Positions 27,705 through 36,731 of a stretch of 64,000 bases of DNA are shown piece by piece. This DNA comes from Phycisphaerae bacterium (lineage in GTDB: Bacteria > Planctomycetota > Phycisphaerae > UBA1845). How positions within the stretch are numbered: the first letter of the stretch is position 1; each line of letters opens with the position of its first letter. Under the pieces are notes generated by a model, which made no database searches, had not been told where the DNA came from, and saw nothing but the letters and a program-made list of their open reading frames with translations. A program made the translations under genes and the position numbers. The stretch spans positions 62,001 to 126,000 of the forward strand of contig JAGFJJ010000048.1 of the NCBI GenBank assembly GCA_024102815.1, given 5' to 3'.

Positions 27705-28491
27705 ACAGGCCCACGTACAAGCCGGAAAACAGCGTCCCCAGGAAAAAGTTCGAAATGAGGATGACGATGAAGCTCAACACAAAGGCCTCCGTGCAGGCCC
27801 GACCCACGCCTTCCGCACCGGCCCGACAATGAAATCCCTTGTAACACGTAATCAGGGCGATCGCCCCGCCGAACACGAAACTCTTGATCACGCCCTCGGT
27901 CAGATCAATCACCCCAATGGCATCCCTGACGTAATACCAGTATGGGCTCGATGGTATATCCTTCAGCACTACGGCGATGAACCATCCCGCCAGCGAACCG
28001 AAAACGTCACAGAAGAAATTCAGTAACGGCGCAAAGAGCAGGCACGCCAGAAACCGCGGAACCACCAGGTAGCGAATCGGATCAGTTCCCATCACGGTGA
28101 GGGCACTGATCTGCTCGGTGACACGCATCGTGCCCAACTCGGCGGTCAGCGCCCCGCCGACCCGCCCGGCGAGCATCACGCCCGCCAGCACCGGCCCCAA
28201 CTCCGGCACCAGGGTAGCCGACAGCAGCACGCCCATACGCTGCTCGAAACCCGCCGCACGAAGCTGATCGTAGCTCTGCACCGCGAGCACCAGCCCGACA
28301 AACGTCCCGGTAATGGCAATCACTGGAAGCGTGCGATTGCCCACCTCGAAGAAAAGAGGCATGGTCCGCTTCCAGGTCCGCCACTGCAGCAGGCCCGGCA
28401 ACAGCCAGCGGAACATCTGCCAGCTGAACTGGGCACCGTCGCCCAGCGCGGCCATCGTAGCGATGCTTTTCTTGCCGAGTGCGCTTAGCAT
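27682..28491 (-). CDS. mlaE: MlaE-type ABC transporter permease
   Basis: A 269-residue permease of the MlaE family, with an interfacial N-terminal helix and about five to six membrane segments. Conserved blocks are LVPELGPVLAGVMLAGRVGGALTAE (split here only for reading; residues about 92-116), AELGTMRVTEQISAL and the C-terminal membrane hairpin. It forms the channel of the retrograde or anterograde phospholipid transporter with MlaF and MlaD. It is the first gene of the set; a 147-base gap separates it from the divergent glycosyltransferase. Confidence 0.93.
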   Translation of the reverse strand: MLSALGKKSIATMAALGDGAQFSWQMFRWLLPGLLQWRTWKRTMPLFFEVGNRTLPVIAITGTFVGLVLAVQSYDQLRAAGFEQRMGVLLSATLVPELGPVLAGVMLAGRVGGALTAELGTMRVTEQISALTVMGTDPIRYLVVPRFLACLLFAPLLNFFCDVFGSLAGWFIAVVLKDIPSSPYWYYVRDAIGVIDLTEGVIKSFVFGGAIALITCYKGFHCRAGAEGVGRACTEAFVLSFIVILISNFFLGTLFSGLYVGLYGFKALI

Positions 28492-28638
28492 GATGCAACG
28501 AGGGGAATGGGAAGGAGGCGGACCACGCGCTCGCCTGTGTGTCGCGTATCTAACGGACGCGCCGCGCGCCTGTCAATTGTCCGTCCGAATTGTCACCGCG
28601 AATTGCCGCGAGCAGGCCGCACACTTTATCATGCGGCC

Positions 28639-29427
28639 ATGCCCGCCAAACCAGCCGCCGTATCCATCGTCGTCCCCACCTTTCGCGAGGCTGAAAACAT
28701 CCCCGAACTGACCCGCCGGGTATTCGAGGCCACGCGGACCGCCAACATCCAGGCCGAACTCATCCTCGTCGACGACAACTCCGGCGACGGCACCGGCCAG
28801 GTCGTCGAGCGACTCCAAGCTGACTACGCTGTAAGCGTCATCGTCCGCCGCAACGAGCGGGGTCTCTCCAGCGCTGTACTGGCCGGATTCGACCGCGCTC
28901 GCCACGACCGCCTCGTTGTCCTCGATGCCGACCTCCAGCACCCGCCGGAAGCCATTCCCGCCCTCGTCGAAGCACTCGACGCCGACGACCACGACTTCGC
29001 CATCGCCACCCGGTACGGCCGTGGCGGCGGCATCGACTCCGACTGGCCTCTCCTGCGTCGAATCATCAGCCGCACCGCGACGCTCCTCGCCCGGCCCGTC
29101 GCGCCCCTCAGCGATCCCATGTCCGGCTTCTTCGCCCTGCACCGCCGGACTTGGAAGGGCGCCGCCCGCCTCGACCCCATCGGATACAAGATCGCCCTCG
29201 AGCTCTACGTCAAAGGCCGCTGCCGCCGGCCCGCCGAAGTACCCATCCGTTTCGCCCCTCGACGCGCCGGCGAAAGCAAGCTCACCCTGGCCGAACAATG
29301 GCGCTACATCCGCCATCTCAGCCGACTCTACCGCTTTCGATACCCCTGGTTGCTGCCCTCCCTTATCGCCGTTCTAGTGCTTGCCTCCCTGGGATTCACA
29401 CTCTGGCTCCTTGGCCGCTCGAACTGA
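28639..29427 (+). CDS. GT2 glycosyltransferase, polyprenol-phosphate type
   Basis: A 262-residue family 2 glycosyltransferase of the dolichol/polyprenol-phosphate mannosyltransferase type. The catalytic domain has SIVVPTFREAENI, ILVDDNSGDGT and the metal-binding DADLQHPPE, followed by DPMSGFFAL and RRAGESKL. One membrane helix closes the protein (about 236-258). These enzymes move a sugar from a nucleotide to polyprenyl phosphate for later use at the outer face. The start at 28639 gives the canonical N-terminus; the open frame extends 44 codons upstream without homology. No clear ribosome site. A MATE gene follows 54 bases downstream. Confidence 0.9.
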   Translation: MPAKPAAVSIVVPTFREAENIPELTRRVFEATRTANIQAELILVDDNSGDGTGQVVERLQADYAVSVIVRRNERGLSSAVLAGFDRARHDRLVVLDADLQHPPEAIPALVEALDADDHDFAIATRYGRGGGIDSDWPLLRRIISRTATLLARPVAPLSDPMSGFFALHRRTWKGAARLDPIGYKIALELYVKGRCRRPAEVPIRFAPRRAGESKLTLAEQWRYIRHLSRLYRFRYPWLLPSLIAVLVLASLGFTLWLLGRSN

Positions 29428-29481
29428 GATCGGGAATACCGTTCTCGCCTCGCGCCGCACCCCTTACCGATTTCGGATAGC

Positions 29482-30966
29482 ATGCCCCGTCTTGCGCCGC
29501 TGGGCCTGAACCGGCTTTGCCGGCGGCGGCTTTGGATAAACCCGGGGGACAGCTTGTCACAATCGGCCGAATCGTCCTTTCTCGAGCCCGTCCATCGTCG
29601 CGGTGAGCTCCGCCACGTCGTCGCCATGGCCATCCCCGTGGTCCTCACCACCAGTTCGCGCGCCCTGATGGACTTCGTAGACTTCTCACTCGTCAGCCGG
29701 CTGCCCGACGAGAATCCCCAGGCCGCCATCCTGCCCGCACAGATGCTTGTCTGGACGTACCTGATCCTCGGCATGGGCACGGTTTCGGTGGTCAACACGT
29801 TCGCCTCCCAGGCCCTGGGCCGCGGCCGCCACGCCGATTGCAGCGCCTATGCGTGGCAATCCCTCTATCTTTCCCTCATTGTCGGCGCCATCGGTGTGGC
29901 ACTGATTCCCGGAATGGGGCCGCTCGTTCGCCTGATCGGGCACGATCCGGCGATTCAGGTCCACGAGCTCGCCTACGGCCGCGTGGCCATGCTCGCCGGC
30001 GCCGCCACGCTCGCCGCCCAGGCCCTGGGCTGGTTCTTCATCGGCATCCACCGACCCTGGGTGGCCATGTGGTCTGTATTCGAGGCCAATCTCGTCAACG
30101 TTTGCGTAAGTTACGTGCTGATTTTCGGGAAGCTGGGCTTCGAGCCCATGGGTATCGCCGGGGCCGCATGGGGGACCCTCGTCGCCACGACATACAGAAC
30201 GCTACGCCTCCTGATCACCATGCTGCTTCCCACGACCGCGAACCCGTACGACTCGCGACGTACCTGGCGTCCCAGCGCGACCAAGCTCCGCAACTTCATT
30301 CGTGTCGGCCTGCCCTGCGGCGTGCGCTGGTTCTCCGAAGTTGTGGTCTGGGCGGCGTTTGTTCATGTGCTCATCGGCTCGCGATTCGGCATCGCCGACC
30401 TCATCGCCACGGGAGCCATGTGGCAATACATGCGCGTGGGATTCATGCCCACGCTCGGCGTCGGCCAGGCCCTGACCGCCCTCGTGGGCAAGTCCCTCGG
30501 CGAGGGCAATCCCCAGCGAGCCATCCGCGAAGTCCGCTGGGCGACCGGCCTCGCCGTTGCCTACATGGGCTCGCTCTCGCTCCTCTACGCCTTCTTCGGC
30601 GCAGAACTCATCGCCCTGTTTAACGACGACCCGGCCGTCGTCAGCATTGGGCGAAAGATCATGTACTGCGCGGCCGTGTTCCAACTGTTCGACGCCGTCG
30701 GCATCGTCTACGATTCAGCCCTGCGCGGCGCCGGTGATACTTTCGTCCCGGCCCTGTTCTTCGCCCTCTGGACATGGCTGAGTATCCTTGGCGGCGGCTG
30801 GCTGCTGGTCACGCGCTTCCCGGAGCTCGGCAGCCTGGGCGCCTGGATGGCTGCGTCCGGCTGCATCGTCGTGACGGGGATCTTTCTCTGGTGGCGCTGG
30901 CATAGCCGCGCCTGGATGCGCATTGACATTTTCCGCTCACAGGAGCCGGCCACTGTGACACAGTAA
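29482..30966 (+). CDS. MATE-family efflux transporter
   Basis: A 494-residue multidrug and toxic compound extrusion (MATE) transporter with about 12 membrane helices. The family pattern is VAMAIPVVLTTSSRALMDFVDF in helix 1 (residues about 47-68), a second repeat starting near 270 with VGLPCGVRWFSEVVVW, and GAGDTFVPALFF. It exports organic cations or metabolites using Na+ or H+. About 40 polar residues precede the first helix. A second ATG inside this part could be the true start, as no ribosome site supports the first. It may be co-transcribed with the glycosyltransferase. Confidence 0.88.
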   Translation: MPRLAPLGLNRLCRRRLWINPGDSLSQSAESSFLEPVHRRGELRHVVAMAIPVVLTTSSRALMDFVDFSLVSRLPDENPQAAILPAQMLVWTYLILGMGTVSVVNTFASQALGRGRHADCSAYAWQSLYLSLIVGAIGVALIPGMGPLVRLIGHDPAIQVHELAYGRVAMLAGAATLAAQALGWFFIGIHRPWVAMWSVFEANLVNVCVSYVLIFGKLGFEPMGIAGAAWGTLVATTYRTLRLLITMLLPTTANPYDSRRTWRPSATKLRNFIRVGLPCGVRWFSEVVVWAAFVHVLIGSRFGIADLIATGAMWQYMRVGFMPTLGVGQALTALVGKSLGEGNPQRAIREVRWATGLAVAYMGSLSLLYAFFGAELIALFNDDPAVVSIGRKIMYCAAVFQLFDAVGIVYDSALRGAGDTFVPALFFALWTWLSILGGGWLLVTRFPELGSLGAWMAASGCIVVTGIFLWWRWHSRAWMRIDIFRSQEPATVTQ

Positions 30967-31047
30967 CGTCACGTCGAGCCGCAGGTTTCAGCCTGAACGG
31001 ACGCACTGGAATAGGGCAACGGGCAACACGATGAACTGCGATCGGGG

Positions 31048-31060
31048 AATGCGGAATGGT
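31048..31060. repeat. 13-base repeat shared with 58412-58424
   Basis: AATGCGGAATGGT here is the exact reverse complement of ACCATTCCGCATT at 58412-58424. Both lie in intergenic DNA and both neighbour GGCAAC/GGGCAA-type or palindromic sequence. It may be part of a dispersed intergenic element. Confidence 0.35.
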
Positions 31061-31211
31061 TGATCGCGCGGAGACTTCTTCTGGGCTGCGGGTTTGAGCC
31101 TGCGCGAACATTCCTCGCCGCGACGGGTACCCCTCCTGGGGATCCTGTGGACCCGCTCGCACGCCTGATCCTATTCGCCAACGACCCTTGCGATTACAGT
31201 ATGGTATTCCG

Positions 31212-31832
31212 ATGTCGGACGCCCCACTCCAACTCGCGATCCTCATCTCCGGCGGCGGACGCACGCTCCAGAACCTCGCTGAGGAAATCCAAGCCGGACG
31301 ACTCGCCGCGCGGATTGCGAAAGTCGTCTGCTCGCGCGGAACCGCTCACGGCGTCTCCCGCGCCGCCGAGCTCGGCCTTCCCTGCGACGTCATCGAGCGC
31401 ACCTCCTGCACGCCCGACCAATTCGATCAGCGCATCGCCGCCGCCGTCGGCGGCGTGGATCTCGTCTGCATGGCCGGGTTCCTGTCGCTATGGAGGTTTC
31501 CCGACCCCTTCCATGGAAGAGTCATCAATATCCACCCAGCCCTACTCCCGGACTTCGGCGGAAAGGGAATGTACGGCGATCGGGTTCATGCCGCCGTTCT
31601 CGCCGCGAAGCGTCGCGAAAGTGGCTGCACCGTGCACTTCTGCGACAACCAATACGATCACGGGCCCGTCATTCTCCAGCGCCGTGTACCCGTAAATGAA
31701 GGTGACACGATCGAGTCACTGGCCGCGCGGGTCTTCGCCGCAGAGTGCGCCGCCTACCCCGAGGCCATCCGATTGTTCATCGAGAAACGCATCCGACTGG
31801 AAAGTGGAAGAACTATCATCGCGCCGCCGTGA
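31212..31832 (+). CDS. purN: Phosphoribosylglycinamide formyltransferase
   Basis: A 206-residue GAR transformylase. It uses 10-formyl-tetrahydrofolate to formylate GAR in purine synthesis. Motifs are LISGGGRTLQNL at the N-terminus, the catalytic INIHPALLP (Asn and His), and VHFCDNQYDHGPVI with the conserved Asp. GGKGMYGDRVH replaces the more common GxHxH loop, a pattern seen in part of the family. The start at 31212 gives the family N-terminus; an ATG 24 bases upstream also exists. It stands alone, far from other pur genes. Confidence 0.93.
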   Translation: MSDAPLQLAILISGGGRTLQNLAEEIQAGRLAARIAKVVCSRGTAHGVSRAAELGLPCDVIERTSCTPDQFDQRIAAAVGGVDLVCMAGFLSLWRFPDPFHGRVINIHPALLPDFGGKGMYGDRVHAAVLAAKRRESGCTVHFCDNQYDHGPVILQRRVPVNEGDTIESLAARVFAAECAAYPEAIRLFIEKRIRLESGRTIIAPP

Positions 31833-32371
31833 GCCGCCATAACGGGTTTGACTTCGCGGATACTTCGCAAGCCCTCGGCGCGGCCGATCCCGAAAACGAC
31901 AGCACCCGGTCGTCGTCCGGCATGGACGACATTCCGGGTGCTGCGCCCTCGCCCCCTCTACCTTTCCCCTACCGATCTCCCCCCACGGGAAAGCACCGAC
32001 ACCGCGCGAAATACGGCGCGCGGCAAGGGCAGTCGAGAGCCAGAGCCTCTACCCCTCTTATCTCAGAAGCCGCAGCTCGAAACCTGCACGAAACTTCAGG
32101 AACCGCAATGACCGCGCCATGCTGATCCCCCGGGAGTCCAACCCCGGCGAAACCGGAAAACGTGCGCGCATACATCGTCGGAAATGAATCCATACCTGTC
32201 GAATTCGTCACCAAACCCCCGTCGGATTGTCCACCGGCGTCTCGATCACCCGGCCCTCGGTGACCAACGCTCCAAATCATTATCCCACCGAATCGGACGT
32301 AAGCAAGCGAATTGTTGGAATTTGTACCCCGCAACTGACACTGACATTGTGTCATTGCCACGGCACCAAAG
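31833..32371. other. Intergenic region, no gene seen
   Basis: About 540 bases between purN and the stop of the LptC/LptA-like gene, holding a long hairpin at 31900-31943. No frame here has both a ribosome site and protein-like composition. Confidence 0.5.
31893..31943. terminator. Long hairpin, probable bidirectional terminator
   Basis: CAGCACCCGG pairs with CCGGGTGCTG (10 base pairs). Inside, GTCGTCC pairs with GGACGAC around a 5-base loop. On the minus strand it is followed by TCGTTTTC. It can end purN transcripts on one side and read-through from the LptC/LptA-like gene on the other. Confidence 0.5.
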
Positions 32372-35300
32372 CTAGCGACCCTGAAACGCGGGCTCGTGCA
32401 CCTCAAGAACACCGCTTGCCAAGTCGTACACGAAGCGATCGCCCGTGAATTGACGCGGTGCCTGACCCGGACGTTGCAGCGTGATCGCCGCACGGCGGCT
32501 CACCGCCCCCTGAATGAAGAGAATCTGGCGCTGACGCTCATAGATCAAATCGGCACAGGAAACATCCAGCCCTTCGATCTCATCTTGCAGCGACACGTTA
32601 CCGACCGCCCGGAACTGCCGCAGGCTCTCCGCACTCAAGTCGCCCATTCTGTTGCGCCCCGTGCTGCCTGGAACGTTTTCCCCGCCGAGGAAGTCTGCCG
32701 TGAGCACGTCGCTGCTGAGAAATGTGCGTCGGCCACGTGCTGCGCTGCCGGTCGGGCCCGCGCCGCGACCCAGGACTTCGTCGAGTGCCGCGCCGCTGAA
32801 ATGCACCAGCCTGACCTTGCCCTCGAATCGCGTCTGCCGGATGGCATAGTCGTAGCTCAAGTACTCCTTCCATTCGATAAGTGTCTTTGACGGCCCCGCG
32901 TTCGCATCAAACGATAGCAATCCACCGCTTGAATCGCGCCCCGCGCGCGCCCGATCCGAAACGATCGCAGGCCTCGCAAGGTCATCCCCTCTATCGCCGC
33001 GCCCCTGTTCCGGACTCGACGGACCGTCCGCCTTCGCCCGCCGGAAATCCTCCAGGAGCAACTCGCCCGGCCCTTCAATAAGCATCTTGGTCACTTCCGG
33101 GCGGAGGTCGAGCGACAGCTTCGGGCCCGTCAGCGTCGCCCGTCCCCGAAGCTCTCCGGTTGCCTTGTCAACTTGCGCGGTATGAACCCGGGCGCCGCCC
33201 TTCGCCAGCACGTACGTCAGCTTCTTGTTCAACTGGGCCGGGGCGTTCACGTCCTTCCGCGGCTTCCCCACCGATCGGATCACGTCCCACGCCTCGAGAA
33301 TCGGTTTCCATTCCGGTTCATTCGAGGCTGCGGCGGGCGAGGCAACATCTTCAAATTGCAGCACCAGCTCGTCCGGACAATCAAACGTCGTCTGGTTGCT
33401 GCTGGCCGCATGCACCGCCCCGGCATACACCGCCCGATTCTGCGCGCCGTCGTAGCGCATCCAGCGGTCCCATTGCACGGCAATCGGAATTGGCTCGCTC
33501 GATTCGCTTCCGTCCAGGTCCTTGTACGATCGAAATGTCATCCGCCCCGCCCCGGAGACCTCGGCCTCGTCCGCGGGCATGTCCGCGCGCACGTCCTTGC
33601 CCGTTACACTCCAGTTGGCCGTCGCGATCGTCGCCGGTGTGCTCTCGTTGCCGAGCACCCGCACGCGCTCGATTTCGCGCCCTTCAACGAACCCGGCATC
33701 AAGGTCCTCGGCGCGAACGTCCAGCCCGGTGTCAGGATCGGTCACGTGGACATCGCCCCGCGCCCGTATCCGCCGCACGCCCACTTCCCGCTCACGGCGA
33801 AGTTCGTGCGATCGCAGAAAGGACGGCCAGTCCATCGCGTTGGGATCCAGCCCTTCCGCCAACGCCAGCCGATAGGCTTCCGCGGAACTCAGCGGCGAAG
33901 CAAGCCGTTCCGTTACCACGAAGTCCGCGATGAGCTTTTCGGAGGCGCGGATCGTCCTTCCGGTCTGTGTCACTTCGATGTCGTTGCTGAGCTCCGCGCG
34001 AACCGGCACGAGCTTTCGACTTAACCGCTCGTCAACGTCCTGCCTGAGCTCCAGGTCGATCGCTCCACAGGCAAGCCGGTCTCCCTCCTGTTTGAGCAAC
34101 ACGTCGCCCTGTCCATTGACATGATCGATGAACTGCTTGCATTCGGAATCCGCTGCGGCGAACCGTACGTCCATTTCATCGGCGCCAATCGTGGTCTCGC
34201 CGTCAACGAGATTGACAGCCCCCTTCAGCTCGGCCGTGGAGAGCTCCGTACACTGTTTCTCGACAAGCTGCTGCCGCTTCCAATCCACCGACATCTTCCG
34301 GACGCGCTGGCCGTCCGCGATAAACGACTTCGAGAAACGAATGATCGAAGGCTCGACCGGCCCGCCCGACGCTTTCACGCCCACGGCCGACGAATCAACC
34401 TCGGCAGCTTCTTCGTCCGCCCCCCCGCCGATTCCATTCAACCCGAAGCCGCTCGCGTCCCCGGCACGTTCCAGCGACCCCGGCCCGTCCACCTCGACAT
34501 GGAAGCGATCGCCATCCTGAGACCAGCGGACGGCAACGCCCCGCAGATTCCGTCCCGTGGACGAATGGATATCCACCGGCACCTCTTCGCTGCCACGCAG
34601 GTCGAGCAGGAACCGATCCGCATCGAAACGCAGCGACTCACATCGGGCCTCTCCCTGCTCATCGAGAACGCGCACCGGATCACCCTCGGCCGCGAGGTAC
34701 GAACTACCCGCTTCCGCGCAGATCGCGTCATCTTTCCCGCAGGTCCGAACGACCAGTCGCCCCTTCCACGAGAGCTCGATCCGTCCCGCGTCCCCGGGTC
34801 CGGCCGCCGGTGCTGCCGACTCCCCGGGCTTGTTCCTCTCGGCCCGTTCCGCTCGTTCCTGATCGTCGAGACTCAATGTCCGGACGACCTCCAGCACCTG
34901 CGCCTCAAGGCGCGTCTGCGATTCGTTCGCATTGATGCGCCGCGCATCGATATCCTCTTCAAATCGCGCATAGTAGCGCGGTGGCGCCTGCGACTTGGAC
35001 ACCGCAGGTTCTTCGTCCAGATAGATGATCGGCGTGCCGTCCTCGTCGAACGACGGACGCGGAGTGGGCGCGGCCTTTGCCTGCGCCTCCGCCGCCTTGC
35101 GCCGCGCGGCTGCCTCGATTTGCGACTTCAATGATTCCCGAATCCACGTTACCAGCGACCGCCGCCGCTCCCCGCCCCCCTCTTCGCCGGGAAGTCCGAC
35201 AACCGGCTGGTCGGCCGCTTCCAGCAACTTCAGATTCCCCCCGCTGTCCATGCGCAGGTATTCGACCCGTCCCTGCGCTTCGTCGAAGTGGACCTCCAGG

Positions 35301-36019
35301 CCCGAAGTCTCGAATTGGGCATCCACCGCATCGACGTCGATTTCCCCCGGCACGCTCAATTGTGCGTACTCGACGTCGAAACGCAGTTCGTCCGTCCGAA
35401 TGCGAACGACCTCCTCCGGCCGTACCTCGCCACGACGCTCCTCCGGCAGCCGTTGCCGCTCGTCCAGCGTCAGGCGATCGTAGTCAACAACCACGCTGCC
35501 CGTCAGGCGCCCACGGCGGACCTCCCACCCCCCCGTATCCGATCCGCGCCGTCGTTGCGTTTCCAGCGTCGCTTCGTCCGCCGTGACCAGCACGCCGTGC
35601 CCGTCCCGCGTCCGCATGCGAAACTCCGGCCTTTTCAGCCGGAACTCGTCGGCCGCCCCCTCCACCGGCGTCCACTCCTGCACCGCAATTTCGCCCCAGG
35701 AACGATCATCGTTCGGTCGGAAGAGGGTCAGTCGAATGTCCCGTCCAGGTCCAACAGCCACCCTACCGGCATCTGCACCGGAACCGGACAGGGGATTGCC
35801 CGCGCCCATTTCGGACCGCGCCCCGAGATCGGGCAGCCGGGGCCCCACCTGTCGCGGCACAGCACCTTCATCCAGGCTCGACTGGTATTGATAGAAAGAG
35901 TAACAGACCAGCAGAATGGCCAGCGTCGACACGCCGATGACCACCGTGCGAACGATGTCTCCGGCGCGCCGACGTCGCGGCCTTTGCGGCTTCTCGCTTT
36001 GCCCGGAATCAGATGGCAT
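32372..36019 (-). CDS. Giant LptC/LptA-like protein
   Basis: A 1,215-residue protein with one membrane helix (about 22-44) and a long periplasmic part. Around 85-245 the sequence alternates strands in the LptC manner (FRMRTRDGHGVLVTADEA, RIRTDELRFDVEYAQLSV, LEVHFDEAQGRVEYLRM). The last 120 residues look LptA/OstA-like (GLDVSCADLIYERQRQIL, FTGDRFVYDLASGVLEVHEP). Similar beta segments recur between. In other bacteria LptC and LptA bridge LPS from the inner to the outer membrane and are about 190 residues each. Position supports the call: kdsC lies 42 bases upstream on the same strand, the same order as E. coli kdsC-lptC-lptA. The function is inferred; a single very long bridge is unusual. Confidence 0.65.
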   Translation of the reverse strand: MPSDSGQSEKPQRPRRRRAGDIVRTVVIGVSTLAILLVCYSFYQYQSSLDEGAVPRQVGPRLPDLGARSEMGAGNPLSGSGADAGRVAVGPGRDIRLTLFRPNDDRSWGEIAVQEWTPVEGAADEFRLKRPEFRMRTRDGHGVLVTADEATLETQRRRGSDTGGWEVRRGRLTGSVVVDYDRLTLDERQRLPEERRGEVRPEEVVRIRTDELRFDVEYAQLSVPGEIDVDAVDAQFETSGLEVHFDEAQGRVEYLRMDSGGNLKLLEAADQPVVGLPGEEGGGERRRSLVTWIRESLKSQIEAAARRKAAEAQAKAAPTPRPSFDEDGTPIIYLDEEPAVSKSQAPPRYYARFEEDIDARRINANESQTRLEAQVLEVVRTLSLDDQERAERAERNKPGESAAPAAGPGDAGRIELSWKGRLVVRTCGKDDAICAEAGSSYLAAEGDPVRVLDEQGEARCESLRFDADRFLLDLRGSEEVPVDIHSSTGRNLRGVAVRWSQDGDRFHVEVDGPGSLERAGDASGFGLNGIGGGADEEAAEVDSSAVGVKASGGPVEPSIIRFSKSFIADGQRVRKMSVDWKRQQLVEKQCTELSTAELKGAVNLVDGETTIGADEMDVRFAAADSECKQFIDHVNGQGDVLLKQEGDRLACGAIDLELRQDVDERLSRKLVPVRAELSNDIEVTQTGRTIRASEKLIADFVVTERLASPLSSAEAYRLALAEGLDPNAMDWPSFLRSHELRREREVGVRRIRARGDVHVTDPDTGLDVRAEDLDAGFVEGREIERVRVLGNESTPATIATANWSVTGKDVRADMPADEAEVSGAGRMTFRSYKDLDGSESSEPIPIAVQWDRWMRYDGAQNRAVYAGAVHAASSNQTTFDCPDELVLQFEDVASPAAASNEPEWKPILEAWDVIRSVGKPRKDVNAPAQLNKKLTYVLAKGGARVHTAQVDKATGELRGRATLTGPKLSLDLRPEVTKMLIEGPGELLLEDFRRAKADGPSSPEQGRGDRGDDLARPAIVSDRARAGRDSSGGLLSFDANAGPSKTLIEWKEYLSYDYAIRQTRFEGKVRLVHFSGAALDEVLGRGAGPTGSAARGRRTFLSSDVLTADFLGGENVPGSTGRNRMGDLSAESLRQFRAVGNVSLQDEIEGLDVSCADLIYERQRQILFIQGAVSRRAAITLQRPGQAPRQFTGDRFVYDLASGVLEVHEPAFQGR

Positions 36020-36061
36020 AGTTCAGATACCCGGCGAAGTTCGCTCGATCAGGCAACCCGC

Positions 36062-36565
36062 TCAGGTCGATGGCGCCGGGGGCGCCGAAATAGACCTCGC
36101 GCGAAGCAGCATGTCGATGACTTCGGCCACGGCGCCTTCCCCCCCGGACCGGCGCGTGACGTACCGGGCCGCACGCTTGACTCGGGGCATCGCATTGGCC
36201 ACGGCCACCGGAAACGCCGCCTGCGACATCGGTGGCAGATCGGGCTCGTCGTCGCCCACGTATGCTATCGCCACGTCCCGGAACCCCATTTCCACCTTGA
36301 GCGATGTGTACGCCTCCAGCTTGTCCACGATCCCCGTCCGTTGAACCTTGATCCCCAGCTCCCATGCCCGACGGTCCAGCGCCCCGCCTTCGCGACCCGA
36401 CACGAGCACCACCTGCCCCCCGAGAGCCTGCCACTGCTTGAGCGCTCGCCCGTCGTGAACGTGAAACGTCTGCGTTCGCTCGCCCGTGTGGCTGAATGCA
36501 ATCCGCCCGTCCGTCAGTACGCCGTCCACATCCAACATCAGAAGCTCGATAGCAGCCAAGTTCAT
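36062..36565 (-). CDS. kdsC: KDO 8-phosphate phosphatase (HAD, KdsC type)
   Basis: A 167-residue HAD phosphatase of the KdsC type. It removes phosphate from 3-deoxy-D-manno-octulosonate 8-phosphate in LPS core synthesis. The nucleophile motif LLMLDVDGVLTDG lies at about 8-20, VVLVSGREGGAL forms motif II, and AYVGDDEPDLPPM gives the Mg2+-binding Asp pair. The length matches cap-less tetrameric KdsC proteins. The start at 36565 is the family N-terminus; the frame runs upstream across the divergent trpS start, which is unlikely to be used. It lies 42 bases before the LptC/LptA-like gene, and kdsB is in the same window. Confidence 0.9.
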   Translation of the reverse strand: MNLAAIELLMLDVDGVLTDGRIAFSHTGERTQTFHVHDGRALKQWQALGGQVVLVSGREGGALDRRAWELGIKVQRTGIVDKLEAYTSLKVEMGFRDVAIAYVGDDEPDLPPMSQAAFPVAVANAMPRVKRAARYVTRRSGGEGAVAEVIDMLLRARSISAPPAPST

Positions 36566-36731
36566 GGATCCGATCTCGTGGCGAGGCGCCGGCGACGCGA
36601 GGCGATCTCGAAGGGGTTCCCGTACCCTCGGCAAGGTGCGGTCGATTGTCCGGGCCGCTTCCGGCGCGGTCAAGCCGGACCGCTTGACAACCCCGTGCAC
36701 ACCCGCGACCTTGCGATTGGACGACAAGAAC

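Noticed and set aside
31969-32493. 174-codon minus-strand frame between purN and the LptC-like gene
   Set aside because: No ribosome site, random-looking composition, and it overlaps the end of the LptC-like gene.
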